A stretch of 64,000 nucleotides of DNA from Streptococcus cristatus ATCC 51100. Lineage in GTDB: Bacteria; Bacillota; Bacilli; Lactobacillales; Streptococcaceae. Shown here piece after piece: positions 45,253-54,477 of this stretch. How positions within the stretch are numbered: position 1 is the first letter of the stretch; the number at the start of each line of letters is the position of its first letter. Made by a program: the position numbers and the translations under genes. The notes below the pieces were generated by a model. The model was given only the letters and a program-made list of their open reading frames with translations, ran no database searches and was not told the DNA's origin. The DNA lies in the NCBI RefSeq assembly GCF_000222765.1, contig NZ_AFUE01000010.1, forward strand, positions 124,001 through 188,000, written 5' to 3'.

Positions 45253-45868
45253 TAAGTTGAGATTTTCAGCCAGCGTCTTGTGCTTGCTGGCAGCAGCCAT
45301 TTTGTTGACCATTTATCTGGCTTGGCTCTTATACCCGATGGAGATTTCTTATTTCGCTTTGTCCGATAAGGTTCATTTGAAAGCAGAGACCATCCAGTAT
45401 AATTTCAACATTTTGATGAATTACCTGACCAATCCTTTTAGTCAGAAGCTGTCGATGCCGGATTTTCGTTCGTCAGCAGCAGGTCTGCGTCATTTTCAGG
45501 CAGTCAAGTATCTTTTCCACTTGGCGCAGGCTATTTTTCTAGTTACTCTGCCTGCTTTGATTTTCTTTATCAAAAAAGTGGTCAAAAAAGGAGTTCTAGC
45601 TCTTTATCAAAGAAGCTTATTTATCTTGAGCGTATTGCCCTTCGTCATGATTTGCTTGGCTGGCTTGATTGGTTTTAACAGCTTTTTTACGCTCTTTCAT
45701 CAAGTGCTTTTTGTGGGAGACAATACCTGGTTGTTTGATCCAGCCAAGGATCCAGTCATCTGGATTTTGCCAGAAGAATTTTTCATGCACGCCTTTATTC
45801 TTTTTGCTCTTCTTTATGAAGGAATCTTTTTAAGTTTGTATTTTTTCAGTAGAAAGACTCGTAGCTAA
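45245..45868 (+). CDS. TIGR01906 family integral membrane protein
   Basis: 207 residues with four membrane segments (about 10-30, 90-110, 125-150 and 175-200). A polar segment between the first two contains the family-typical '[16 protein letters not shown]'. [39 protein letters not shown] is the conserved central region of TIGR01906. Function unknown. Overlaps the HAD gene by eight bases. Confidence 0.85.
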   Translation: MRDKLRFSASVLCLLAAAILLTIYLAWLLYPMEISYFALSDKVHLKAETIQYNFNILMNYLTNPFSQKLSMPDFRSSAAGLRHFQAVKYLFHLAQAIFLVTLPALIFFIKKVVKKGVLALYQRSLFILSVLPFVMICLAGLIGFNSFFTLFHQVLFVGDNTWLFDPAKDPVIWILPEEFFMHAFILFALLYEGIFLSLYFFSRKTRS

Positions 45869-45887
45869 TAATAACAAAGGAGATTTT

Positions 45888-46859
45888 ATGAATACGTTAC
45901 CTGAGCCTTTAAATCCCAAGAAAGATCTGGGGAGATTTTCAGCAAGCTGCTTCACTTATTCTATCGTGATGCTAGTGGTTGTAATACTTTATACTGTCTT
46001 TTCCTATTTCTTTATTCTTTTTCAGCAGGGCTTTGATATAGGTAAGACTGAGGAATTTGTGAAAAGTTTTATGGATAAGGATGGCGGTTCCTACATTATC
46101 GCATCTTGTTTAGGTGTGCTTGTTTTCACGATTTTTAGGGGCAAGCAGCTCTTCGCTCAAGATTTGCGCAAGAAAAATAAAAAAATGACTGCCAAAGCCT
46201 TCTTCTTCATGATTTGCTTCTTGTTTTTCTCTCAGCTGTTTAGCACTGTGACAAGTCAAATCATGAATGCTATTTTGTCTCTCTTTGGTTTGGATCTTTC
46301 TGAGATTTTATCACAGGATTTTAGCTCTCATTCAATCACCATGTTTATCTATACCACCATCATGGCACCGATTACGGAGGAGATTATTTTTCGCGGAGCA
46401 GGCTTGCGGGCTTTGGAAAAACACGGAAAAGTCTTTGCCATTGTCATGACGGCTCTCCTTTTTGGACTATTTCATGAAAATCTCTATCAGCTGTATTTTG
46501 CTGCTATGATTGGTTTGGGATTTGGTTACATCGCTTTTGAATATTCTATTTTCTGGGTGATCTTCTTCCATATTTTCAATAATTTGGTCATCGCAGAGGG
46601 GCTTGATTTCCTGACCAACTATATCCCAGAAAGTATCGTGAATCTCATAAATTATGGATTGATGACTGCAGGAACAACGGTAGTATTGATTGTACTCATC
46701 TTAAATAGGTCGAAAATTAAAGCTTATATTGCTGAAAATAGATCTCAGCCGGGAACATATAAGCAAGCTCTTAAATCAGTCTGGTTCTGGGGATTTTCAA
46801 TTTTATGTGTGCTTGCTGCCTTTTTACCGATTCTTCTTGTCTATATCACTACAAGATAA
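45888..46859 (+). CDS. CPBP family intramembrane glutamic protease
   Basis: 323 residues and about eight membrane segments. CPBP motifs: EEIIFRGAGLRAL with the glutamate pair at 164-165 and Arg169, then FHENLYQ with His196, and FHIFNN. Second such gene in the window; the two are not close copies. AAAGGAGA before the ATG; 19 bases after the preceding stop. Substrate unknown. Confidence 0.85.
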   Translation: MNTLPEPLNPKKDLGRFSASCFTYSIVMLVVVILYTVFSYFFILFQQGFDIGKTEEFVKSFMDKDGGSYIIASCLGVLVFTIFRGKQLFAQDLRKKNKKMTAKAFFFMICFLFFSQLFSTVTSQIMNAILSLFGLDLSEILSQDFSSHSITMFIYTTIMAPITEEIIFRGAGLRALEKHGKVFAIVMTALLFGLFHENLYQLYFAAMIGLGFGYIAFEYSIFWVIFFHIFNNLVIAEGLDFLTNYIPESIVNLINYGLMTAGTTVVLIVLILNRSKIKAYIAENRSQPGTYKQALKSVWFWGFSILCVLAAFLPILLVYITTR

Positions 46860-46869
46860 TAAAGGAATT

Positions 46870-46896
46870 AAAAGAAGTCTAATAGGCTTCTTTTTT
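46870..46896 (+). terminator. Terminator before the fructose operon
   Basis: AAAAGAAGTCT / AGGCTTCTTTT with a 3-nt loop and one wobble pair, followed by TT. Confidence 0.8.
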
Positions 46897-46925
46897 CTAT
46901 ATTCAAACAAATGATTTATTTTGAC

Positions 46926-46991
46926 AGAAAATGATAGAAAATGCTTGACTTTGGATTTTATTCTTGTATAATAGAAGTGTAATCGATTGCA
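46926..46991 (+). promoter_or_regulatory. fru operon promoter with direct repeats and a CcpA (cre) site
   Basis: Direct repeats AGAAAATG at 46926-46933 and 46936-46943 (10-bp period) lie before TTGACT (46945-46950). A 16-nt spacer leads to TATAAT (46967-46972). TGTAATCGATTGCA (46978-46991) matches the cre consensus TGWAANCGNTNWCA at 13 of 14 positions and overlaps the start of transcription, a repressing position. Confidence 0.7.
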
Positions 46992-47004
46992 GAGGAGGTA
47001 TTCT

Positions 47005-47748
47005 ATGCTGAAGTCGAAAAGAAAGCAGCTGATTCTCGAAAAAGTTACCAAAGATAAATTTGTATCTTTAGAGTATCTAGTAAAAGCTTTGGACACTTCA
47101 GAATCAACTGTTAGAAGAGATTTAGATGAGCTTGAAAGCGAGCGGAAGTTGAGGCGTGTGCATGGTGGTGCAGAGAGTCTTCATTTCTTGCAGGAGGAAG
47201 AAAGCAATCAAGAAAAATCTATCAAAAACATTCAAGAAAAAACTAGGATTGCTCAAAAAGCAGCCAGCTTGATACAAGAATACGATGTCATTTTTATTGA
47301 TGCAGGGACGACCAATGAACTCTTAGTCAATGAATTGCATGATCCAAGCGTGACAGTGGTGACCAATTCTATCCATCATGCGACTAAGTTGGTGGAGCGC
47401 AACATTCCCACTGTGATTATTGGTGGTGTTGTGAAACGTTCGACAGATGCCAGTATCGGTGGTGTCGCTCTAAATCAAATCGGACAACTAAATTTTGACA
47501 AGGCTTTTATCGGAATGAATGGAATTGACGATGGATTTTTCACAACTCCGGACATGGAAGAAGGAGCAGTGAAACGCGCTATTCTGGAAAATACCAAGAG
47601 AACCTATGTTTTGGCCGATGCCTCAAAGTTAGGTCAGACATCTTTTGCAAAAGTGGCCCCGATATCGCGCGCAAGGCTCATTACAAACCAGACAGAATCT
47701 GAAGTGATTCAAAAGATTAAAGAAAAAACGGAGGTAATAGAGGTATGA
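47005..47748 (+). CDS. fruR: DeoR family repressor of the fructose operon
   Basis: 247 residues from the ATG at 47005 (GAGGAGG upstream); a frame start at 46987 overlaps the cre site. The DeoR helix-turn-helix is VSLEYLVKALDTSESTVRRDLDELE, and RRVHGGAE marks the family. The C-terminal sugar-phosphate sensor has DAGTTNELL, TNSIHHATKL and GMNGIDDGFFTTPDMEEG. It should respond to fructose-1-phosphate and repress its own operon. Overlaps fruK by ATGA. Confidence 0.92.
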   Translation: MLKSKRKQLILEKVTKDKFVSLEYLVKALDTSESTVRRDLDELESERKLRRVHGGAESLHFLQEEESNQEKSIKNIQEKTRIAQKAASLIQEYDVIFIDAGTTNELLVNELHDPSVTVVTNSIHHATKLVERNIPTVIIGGVVKRSTDASIGGVALNQIGQLNFDKAFIGMNGIDDGFFTTPDMEEGAVKRAILENTKRTYVLADASKLGQTSFAKVAPISRARLITNQTESEVIQKIKEKTEVIEV

Positions 47749-48656
47749 TTTATACAGTCACACTCAATCCATCTATTGACTATATTGTTCGCTTGGACCA
47801 AGTTCAAGTTGGTAGTGTCAATCGTATGGACAGTGATGATAAGTTTGCTGGTGGGAAAGGAATTAATGTCAGTCGTGTCTTGAAACGCTTGGATATTCCA
47901 AATACAGCTACTGGATTTATCGGTGGCTTTACTGGTAAATTTATCACAGATACTTTGGCAGAGGAAGAAATCGAAACACGTTTTGTCCAAGTGGCAGAAG
48001 ATACGCGTATCAATGTTAAAATCAAAGCAGACCAAGAAACAGAAATTAACGGAACAGGTCCAAATGTTGAACCAGCTCAGTTAGAAGAATTGAAATCTAT
48101 TTTATCTAGTTTGACAGCAGAAGATACGGTTGTATTTGCGGGTTCAAGTGCTAAGAACTTGGGAAATGTCATCTACAAGGAGCTGATTGCCTTGATGCGC
48201 CAGACTGGTGCGCAAGTGGTTTGTGACTTTGAAGGACAGACCTTGATTGATAGTTTGGACTACCAGCCACTTTTGGTCAAACCAAATAATCACGAACTTG
48301 GAGCTATCTTTGGAGTGAAACTGGAAAGCTTAGACGAAATCGAGAAATATGCTCAAGAATTGCTGACTAAAGGTGCTCAAAACGTCATTATCTCCATGGC
48401 TGGTGACGGTGCCCTTCTTGTCACATCTGAGGGAGCATACTTCGCTAAACCCATCAAGGGAACAGTGAAAAATTCAGTCGGAGCTGGCGACTCTATGGTT
48501 GCCGGATTTACAGGTGAATTTGTCAAATCCAAAGACGCAGTAGAAGCCTTCAAATGGGGAGTAGCTTGTGGAACAGCAACTACCTTCTCGGATGACTTGG
48601 CAACTGCGGAATTTATTAAAGAAACATATGAAAAAGTTGAGGTAGAAAAACGATGA
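47745..48656 (+). CDS. fruK: 1-phosphofructokinase
   Basis: 303 residues, PfkB family. Opening MIYTVTLNPSIDYIVRL, GGKGINVSRVL for substrate binding, and the C-terminal signature GTVKNSVGAGDSMVAGF with the catalytic Asp. Converts fructose-1-phosphate, delivered by FruA, to fructose-1,6-bisphosphate. Overlaps both neighbours by ATGA. Confidence 0.96.
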   Translation: MIYTVTLNPSIDYIVRLDQVQVGSVNRMDSDDKFAGGKGINVSRVLKRLDIPNTATGFIGGFTGKFITDTLAEEEIETRFVQVAEDTRINVKIKADQETEINGTGPNVEPAQLEELKSILSSLTAEDTVVFAGSSAKNLGNVIYKELIALMRQTGAQVVCDFEGQTLIDSLDYQPLLVKPNNHELGAIFGVKLESLDEIEKYAQELLTKGAQNVIISMAGDGALLVTSEGAYFAKPIKGTVKNSVGAGDSMVAGFTGEFVKSKDAVEAFKWGVACGTATTFSDDLATAEFIKETYEKVEVEKR

Positions 48657-50614
48657 AAATTCAAGACCTATTGAGAAAAGATGTCATGTTGCTAGATTTG
48701 CAGGCAACTGAAAAAACAGCTGTCATCGAAGAGATGATTAAAAGCTTGGTCGATCACGGTTATGTGACAGATTTTGAAACATTTAAAGAAGGGATCTTGG
48801 CTCGTGAAGCCTTGACTTCAACTGGTTTGGGTGAGGGAATTGCTATGCCGCACAGCAAGAACTCTGCTGTCAAAGAAGCAACGGTTCTCTTTGCTAAGTC
48901 AAACAAGGGTGTTGACTATGAAAGTTTGGATGGTCAACCAACAGACCTCTTCTTTATGATTGCTGCTCCAGAAGGTGCCAATGATACTCACTTGGCTGCC
49001 TTGGCAGAATTGTCTCAATATTTGATGAAAGATGGCTTTGCTGACAAATTGCGCAAAGTATCTTCACCAGACGAAGTTATAGCTCTTTTTGACCAAGCGT
49101 CTGAAAAGGCAGCTGAACCAGCAACTGTTGCTCCTGCCAACGAATCTGGTGACTTCCTCGTAGCCGTTACAGCTTGTACAACAGGGATCGCCCACACTTA
49201 CATGGCTCAAGAAGCCCTTCAAAAAGTAGCTGCTGAAATGGGTGTTGGCATCAAGGTTGAAACCAATGGTGCCAGCGGTGTTGGCAACAAATTGACAGCA
49301 GAAGACATTAAAAAAGCTAAAGCAGTTATCATCGCAGCAGACAAGGCTGTTGAAATGGATCGTTTTGACGGCAAACCTTTAATCAGTCGCCCGGTTGCAG
49401 ACGGTATTCGCAAGACAGAAGAACTCATCAATTTGGCTCTTTCTGGCAATGCTGAAGTTTACAAGGCTGCTAATGGTGGCGCTGCAGTAGCTAGCAGCAA
49501 TGAAAAACTTAGCTTGGGCGGAGCTTTTTACAAGCACTTGATGAGCGGTGTTTCTCAAATGTTGCCATTCGTTATTGGTGGCGGGATTATGATTGCCATT
49601 GCCTTCTTGCTGGATCAGATTTTAGGCGTGCCAAAGGATCAGCTTTCTAATCTGGGAAGCTATCATGAAATTGCGGCTCAATTTAAAGCAATTGGTGGTG
49701 CAGCCTTTGGCTTCATGTTGCCAGTATTGGCTGGTTATATCGCTTACTCAATCGCTGAAAAGCCAGGTTTGGTTTCTGGTTTCGTAGCTGGTGCAATTGC
49801 TAGCAGCGGTGCATCATTTGGTGGTGTTGCCTATGCTGCAGGTGGTGAGAAGACACTCTCTCTAGCGGGTGTATCATCTGGTTTCCTTGGAGCTCTGGTC
49901 GGTGGATTCTTAGCTGGTGGCGTGATTTTAGTCCTTCGCAAATTACTTGCAGGTCTGCCTCGCTCACTTGAAGGTATTCGCTCCATCTTGCTCTTGCCAC
50001 TTCTTGGTGTTCTTGTGACTGGATTCCTTATGCTGGCAGTCAATATCCCTATGTCAGCAATCAATACAGCCCTCAACGATTTCCTTGCTAGTTTGAGCGG
50101 AAGCTCTGCAGTTCTTCTCGGTCTCTTAGTCGGTGGTATGATGGCGGTCGATATGGGTGGACCAGTGAACAAAGCAGCTTATGTATTTGGTACAAGTACG
50201 CTGGCAAGTACTGTTTCAACTGGTGGTTCTCCAGTCATGGCAGCAGTTATGGCAGCCGGTATGGTTCCACCGCTTGCAGTATTTGTTGCAACTCTACTTT
50301 TCAAAGATAAATTTACTACTGAAGAACGTGATTCTGGCTTGACAAATATCGTCATGGGGCTTTCTTTCATCACAGAAGGTGCGATTCCTTTTGGAGCTGC
50401 TGACCCAGCCCGTGCAATTCCAAGTTTTATCGTCGGTTCAGCTCTTACAGGTGCACTTGTCGGTCTGTCTGGCATCAAACTTATGGCTCCTCACGGAGGA
50501 ATCTTCGTTATCGGTTTGACTAACAACCCAATCCTTTACCTTGTGTATGTCTTGGTTGGTGCAGTTGTCAGCGGTATTCTTTTTGGATATTTGCGTAAAC
50601 CACTTGAAAAATAA
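48653..50614 (+). CDS. fruA: PTS fructose transporter EIIABC
   Basis: 653 residues. EIIA domain (about 1-145) with active His in GIAMPHSKN. EIIB domain (about 165-265) with the phospho-Cys in VTACTTGIAHTYMA. EIIC membrane domain (about 295-653) with the family motif GGPVNKAAYVFGT. It takes up fructose and phosphorylates it at C1. Domain order A-B-C is that of Firmicute FruA. Last gene of the operon, followed by a terminator. Confidence 0.96.
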   Translation: MKIQDLLRKDVMLLDLQATEKTAVIEEMIKSLVDHGYVTDFETFKEGILAREALTSTGLGEGIAMPHSKNSAVKEATVLFAKSNKGVDYESLDGQPTDLFFMIAAPEGANDTHLAALAELSQYLMKDGFADKLRKVSSPDEVIALFDQASEKAAEPATVAPANESGDFLVAVTACTTGIAHTYMAQEALQKVAAEMGVGIKVETNGASGVGNKLTAEDIKKAKAVIIAADKAVEMDRFDGKPLISRPVADGIRKTEELINLALSGNAEVYKAANGGAAVASSNEKLSLGGAFYKHLMSGVSQMLPFVIGGGIMIAIAFLLDQILGVPKDQLSNLGSYHEIAAQFKAIGGAAFGFMLPVLAGYIAYSIAEKPGLVSGFVAGAIASSGASFGGVAYAAGGEKTLSLAGVSSGFLGALVGGFLAGGVILVLRKLLAGLPRSLEGIRSILLLPLLGVLVTGFLMLAVNIPMSAINTALNDFLASLSGSSAVLLGLLVGGMMAVDMGGPVNKAAYVFGTSTLASTVSTGGSPVMAAVMAAGMVPPLAVFVATLLFKDKFTTEERDSGLTNIVMGLSFITEGAIPFGAADPARAIPSFIVGSALTGALVGLSGIKLMAPHGGIFVIGLTNNPILYLVYVLVGAVVSGILFGYLRKPLEK

Positions 50615-50624
50615 AACATATGCG

Positions 50625-50657
50625 AAAGAATCTTGATGGTTTGTCAAGGTTCTTTTT
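50625..50657 (+). terminator. Terminator of the fru operon
   Basis: AAAGAATCTTGA / TCAAGGTTCTTT, 12 bp with one wobble pair and a 7-nt loop, followed by TT. Confidence 0.85.
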
Positions 50658-50686
50658 GCCATAATTTGAATAGATGGGATAAGATC

Positions 50687-51160
50687 ATGAAAACATATAC
50701 AGATAAGTTAGTTGTGAATATGAATGCAGAAGTTGCTTGGGAAGCATTGAAAATGATGGATAAATGGCTTCCTAATTTATCAACAAATCAAGCCATTTAC
50801 TTTGAAGGCGGAGAAGCCTTTTTCTACGAAGGGAGAAAGTACGATATTGTGACAAAAGAAGGAATAAAAATGTCTTGCGAAATAAGCGAGGTCAATGAGG
50901 ATACCTTTTGGATTGAGATACATGCTAGACACTCTCTTCTGCATTCGATTTTAAATTGTCAAGTGATTCCTTTGACTTCTTCGAGCTGCCAATTGGTAAG
51001 AACACAATCTTATCCAGGCTTTGTTGGATTTTTATTTAATCTATTCTTTAAGCGTAGAGAAGCAGGCGAGACGAGCGAGTATTTAGAAGTATGGAAAAAT
51101 TACGTGCAAAATCAGCTTCAGACTTTGTCAGAATCCGTTACCATTTCCTATATGGATTGA
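50687..51160 (+). CDS. SRPBCC-like (START-fold) protein
   Basis: 157 residues from the ATG at 50687; a frame start at 50633 lies inside the terminator. The opening KTYTDKLVVNMNAEVAWEAL is typical of SRPBCC ligand-binding proteins, and the GREYDIVTKEGIKMSCEISEV-like strand pattern (here EGRKYDIVTKEGIKMS) with a final long helix fits. No catalytic motif. Ligand unknown. The ribosome-binding site is weak. Confidence 0.65.
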   Translation: MKTYTDKLVVNMNAEVAWEALKMMDKWLPNLSTNQAIYFEGGEAFFYEGRKYDIVTKEGIKMSCEISEVNEDTFWIEIHARHSLLHSILNCQVIPLTSSSCQLVRTQSYPGFVGFLFNLFFKRREAGETSEYLEVWKNYVQNQLQTLSESVTISYMD

Positions 51161-51200
51161 GTCCTGAAAACAATTATCGCTAGAAAGATACATCAAATTA

Positions 51201-51209
51201 TGTTATAAT
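51201..51209 (+). promoter_or_regulatory. Extended -10 promoter of the DUF1149 gene
   Basis: TGTTATAAT, 30 bp before the ATG. Confidence 0.6.
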
Positions 51210-51239
51210 GGACTATCGTATATTTTTAGGAGAATAGTA

Positions 51240-51614
51240 ATGGAATTACAACGTGAACAAGAATTTGTCAGCCAATATCATTTTGATGCACGCAATTTTG
51301 AATGGGAAAAAGAAAATGGAACACCTGAAACAAAAGTTGACGTAAATTTTCAGCTGATTGAAAGAAATGAAGAAAAGAATTCAACATCCATGATTGTGAT
51401 TTTGACTTTCATGATTGTGTTTGATCGTTTTGTAATTAGTGGAACGATCACGCAGACAAATCATATTCAAGGACGTTTGGTGCAGGAACCTAGTGAGTTT
51501 GAGCATGAAGAAGTGGAAGAATTGGCGCGTCCTTGCTTGACCATGCTCAATCGCTTGACGTATGAAGTGACGGAGATTGCGCTAGATTTGCCAGGTATTA
51601 ATTTGGAGTTCTAA
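51240..51614 (+). CDS. DUF1149 family protein (SecB-like fold)
   Basis: 124 residues. The pattern [31 protein letters not shown] and the central [20 protein letters not shown] are those of DUF1149, a Lactobacillales family with a SecB-like fold. May be a chaperone; not proven. Its stop overlaps the first base of the next start. Confidence 0.85.
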   Translation: MELQREQEFVSQYHFDARNFEWEKENGTPETKVDVNFQLIERNEEKNSTSMIVILTFMIVFDRFVISGTITQTNHIQGRLVQEPSEFEHEEVEELARPCLTMLNRLTYEVTEIALDLPGINLEF

Positions 51615-52465
51615 TGATGAAATTAGCGGTTATAACGGATTCGTCCGCTTTTTTACCGAATAGCTTTCGTGGAAATGACCATCTTTTTGTGCTTGATATT
51701 CCAGTAGTGATTGCTGGAGAGACTTATGTGGAAGGAAAAAATCTGACAGCCAGTGACTTTTATGAAAAAATGGCTGCTGCAGATGATTTGCCAAAGACAA
51801 GTCAGCCTAGTGTGGCAGAATTGGAGGAGACGTTGACGCGTCTTGCTAGCGAGGATTACACGCATGTGCTGGGGCTCTTTTTATCCAGTGGGATTTCAGG
51901 ATTTTATCAAAATATCCAGTATCTCAAGGACGAGTTTCCTGACTTGAAAATCGCTTTTCCTGATTCAAAAATCACCAGTGCTCCGCTGGGTCTCATGGTT
52001 AAAAATGCTTTGACTTGGGCTGCGGAAAGACAGGATTTTGAAGAGATTTTGCTCAAGATTCAGAGACAAATCGATGGAACCAGTGCCTTTATCATGGTTG
52101 ACGATCTCAATCATCTGGTTAAGGGCGGTCGTTTGTCCAATGGTGCAGCTATTTTGGGAAATCTCCTAAGTATCAAGCCGATTCTGTATTTTAATGATGC
52201 AGGTATCATTGAAGTCTTTGAAAAGATTCGGACAGAAAAGAAAGCGATTAAGAGATTGATTGAAGTAGTAGAGGAAAAAACTGCCTCTGCTTCTTATCAG
52301 GTCGTGGTAATTCACGGGAATGCTGAAGAGAAGGCGGAAAGCTTACGCCAGCAGCTGATGGAGGCTGGCATAGCGGACGATATTCCTCTTGCTACCTTTG
52401 GTAGTGTGATTGGAACTCACTTGGGAGAGGGTAGTGTCGCTTTGGCCTACATTCCGCTGGTCTAG
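51614..52465 (+). CDS. DegV family fatty-acid-binding protein (FakB type)
   Basis: 283 residues (start at ATG 51614 or the next ATG 51617). Carries ITDSSAFLP, the TSQPS motif in [24 protein letters not shown] for the headgroup site, and [16 protein letters not shown]. Second DegV gene in the window and clearly diverged from the one at 12639, so each may bind a different acyl chain. Followed by dapB after 42 bp. Confidence 0.9.
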   Translation: MMKLAVITDSSAFLPNSFRGNDHLFVLDIPVVIAGETYVEGKNLTASDFYEKMAAADDLPKTSQPSVAELEETLTRLASEDYTHVLGLFLSSGISGFYQNIQYLKDEFPDLKIAFPDSKITSAPLGLMVKNALTWAAERQDFEEILLKIQRQIDGTSAFIMVDDLNHLVKGGRLSNGAAILGNLLSIKPILYFNDAGIIEVFEKIRTEKKAIKRLIEVVEEKTASASYQVVVIHGNAEEKAESLRQQLMEAGIADDIPLATFGSVIGTHLGEGSVALAYIPLV

Positions 52466-52507
52466 AGTTTTGCAGAGCAGTTAATCAAGAATAGAGAGAG
52501 GTTCTAG

Positions 52508-53275
52508 ATGAGTATAAAAGTCATTATTGCTGGTTTCAAGGGAAAGATGGGACAAGCAGCCTATAAGATGGTAACAGAAGATCCTGAGTTGGCATTGGCC
52601 GGTCTGCTAGATCCTTTCACAGAGGAAAAGGAAGTAGCGGGAGTTCCAGTTTTCAATACCAAAGAAGAACTTGCTGGTCTTCAGGCAGATGTCTGGATTG
52701 ACTTTACGACTCCCAAAGTGGCTTATGGAAATACTCGCTTTGCTCTTGAGAATGGCTTTGCTCCTGTGGTCGGAACGACTGGTTTCACGTCTGAGCAGAT
52801 TGAAGACTTGACCCAACTATCGCGTCAAAAGAGTCTGGGTGGATTGATTGCCCCGAATTTTGCTCTGGGAGCCGTTTTGCTTATGCAATTTGCAGCCCAA
52901 GCAGCCAAGTATTTCCCAGACGTGGAGATTATCGAACTGCATCATGACAACAAAAAAGATGCACCGAGCGGTACGGCTGTCAAAACAGCTGAATTAATCA
53001 GCAAAGTCCGGACGAGTAAGCAGCAGGGAGCGGCCGACGAAGAAGAATCGTTAGCTGGCGCCCGTGGAGCTACCTTTGACGGCATGCGGATTCACTCAGT
53101 GCGTTTGCCGGGCTTAGTGGCCCATCAGGAAGTTATCTTTGGTAGTCAAGGAGAGGGGCTGACTTTGCGGCATGACTCCTATGACCGGGTTTCCTTTATG
53201 ACTGGGGTAAATCTGAGTATCAAAGAGGTAGTGAAGCGCTCTGAATTGGTCTATGGATTGGAACATTTACTATGA
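52508..53275 (+). CDS. dapB: 4-hydroxy-tetrahydrodipicolinate reductase
   Basis: 255 residues. NAD(P) motif [28 protein letters not shown], and the substrate motif [18 protein letters not shown] with the catalytic HH and K. Lysine/diaminopimelate branch; in streptococci it supplies lysine for wall cross-bridges. Overlaps cca by ATGA, and cca overlaps the ABC-F gene in the same way. Confidence 0.96.
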   Translation: MSIKVIIAGFKGKMGQAAYKMVTEDPELALAGLLDPFTEEKEVAGVPVFNTKEELAGLQADVWIDFTTPKVAYGNTRFALENGFAPVVGTTGFTSEQIEDLTQLSRQKSLGGLIAPNFALGAVLLMQFAAQAAKYFPDVEIIELHHDNKKDAPSGTAVKTAELISKVRTSKQQGAADEEESLAGARGATFDGMRIHSVRLPGLVAHQEVIFGSQGEGLTLRHDSYDRVSFMTGVNLSIKEVVKRSELVYGLEHLL

Positions 53276-54477
53276 GATTAGAGAAGATGCCTTCTGAGTT
53301 TCAGGAGGCTTTGCCAGTATTAGAGAAGATTAAAGAGGCTGGTTTTGAGGCTTATTTTGTCGGCGGTTCTGTACGAGACGCTCTGTTGAATCGGCCGATT
53401 CACGATGTGGATATTGCCAGCTCGGCCTATCCCGAGGAAATCAAGACCATCTTTTCTCGGACTGTCGATGTTGGGATTGAGCATGGAACGGTTCTGGTCT
53501 TGGAAGGCCAGGGGGAATACGAGATAACGACCTTTCGGACCGAGGATGTCTATGTGGACTACCGCAGGCCTAGTCAGGTCTCTTTTGTGCGCTCTTTGGA
53601 AGAAGATCTGAAGCGCAGGGACCTTACAATCAATGCCCTTGCTTTAAACCAAGAGGGCGAGATTGTGGACCTCTTTAACGGTTTGGCAGATATGAAAAAT
53701 CGCACTCTGCGGGCAGTTGGAGTGGCTTCAGAGCGTTTCAATGAAGATGCTCTCCGCATCATGCGGGGCTTTCGTTTTCAGGCTGGTTTAGACTTTGATT
53801 TGGAAGACTTGACCTTTCAGGCTATGGCAGATTGCGCGCCGCTTCTAGAGAAAATATCGGTAGAACGGATTTTTATCGAGTTTGACAAACTCCTGATGGC
53901 ACCTTTCTGGCGGAAAGGCTTGGAGAGTCTGATTAAAGCTGCTGCCTACGACTTTCTTCCTGATATGAAACATTCAGCAGAAGCTTTGCAGGAATTATTA
54001 GACGGTTTAGCAGAAGATTTTCAATTTGCTAGTTCTGAGCAGGCTTGGGCTGCGCTTTTGCTGGCTTTGAAGGTAAAAGATGTTCGCAAGTTTTTGAAGC
54101 ATTGGAAAACGTCCAATGAATTTCAAAAGCGAGTAAATCAGCTAGTGGCTGTTTATGAGATTCGGCAGGAGCGGAGTCTTTCTAAGCGTGATTGCTATCA
54201 GTATGATTTGGATTTGATTCTGCAGGCAGAAAGTTTGAGACAGGCAGCAGGCTTGCCAGTTGAGTTTGAGGTTATTGAAGCGACACATGCTGCTCTGACC
54301 ATTCATGACAAACATGAGATTGTAGTGACGGGCAGTCATTTGATTCGAGATTACGGCTTTAAACCCGGACCAGAATTGGGACAAATCCTGACTAAAATTG
54401 AATGGGCCATTGTCGACGGAGAATTGGCAAATAGCAAGGAAGAGATTATGAACTTTATTAAGGAGCAAGTTGGATGA
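53272..54477 (+). CDS. cca: CCA-adding tRNA nucleotidyltransferase
   Basis: 401 residues, class II. Head domain with [26 protein letters not shown] (GG/S motif and the DxD metal ligands) and [11 protein letters not shown]. The RRDxxxN motif and the ERxxxE-type [12 protein letters not shown] follow. Adds or repairs the 3' CCA of tRNAs. Coupled to dapB upstream and the ABC-F gene downstream. Confidence 0.96.
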   Translation: MRLEKMPSEFQEALPVLEKIKEAGFEAYFVGGSVRDALLNRPIHDVDIASSAYPEEIKTIFSRTVDVGIEHGTVLVLEGQGEYEITTFRTEDVYVDYRRPSQVSFVRSLEEDLKRRDLTINALALNQEGEIVDLFNGLADMKNRTLRAVGVASERFNEDALRIMRGFRFQAGLDFDLEDLTFQAMADCAPLLEKISVERIFIEFDKLLMAPFWRKGLESLIKAAAYDFLPDMKHSAEALQELLDGLAEDFQFASSEQAWAALLLALKVKDVRKFLKHWKTSNEFQKRVNQLVAVYEIRQERSLSKRDCYQYDLDLILQAESLRQAAGLPVEFEVIEATHAALTIHDKHEIVVTGSHLIRDYGFKPGPELGQILTKIEWAIVDGELANSKEEIMNFIKEQVG

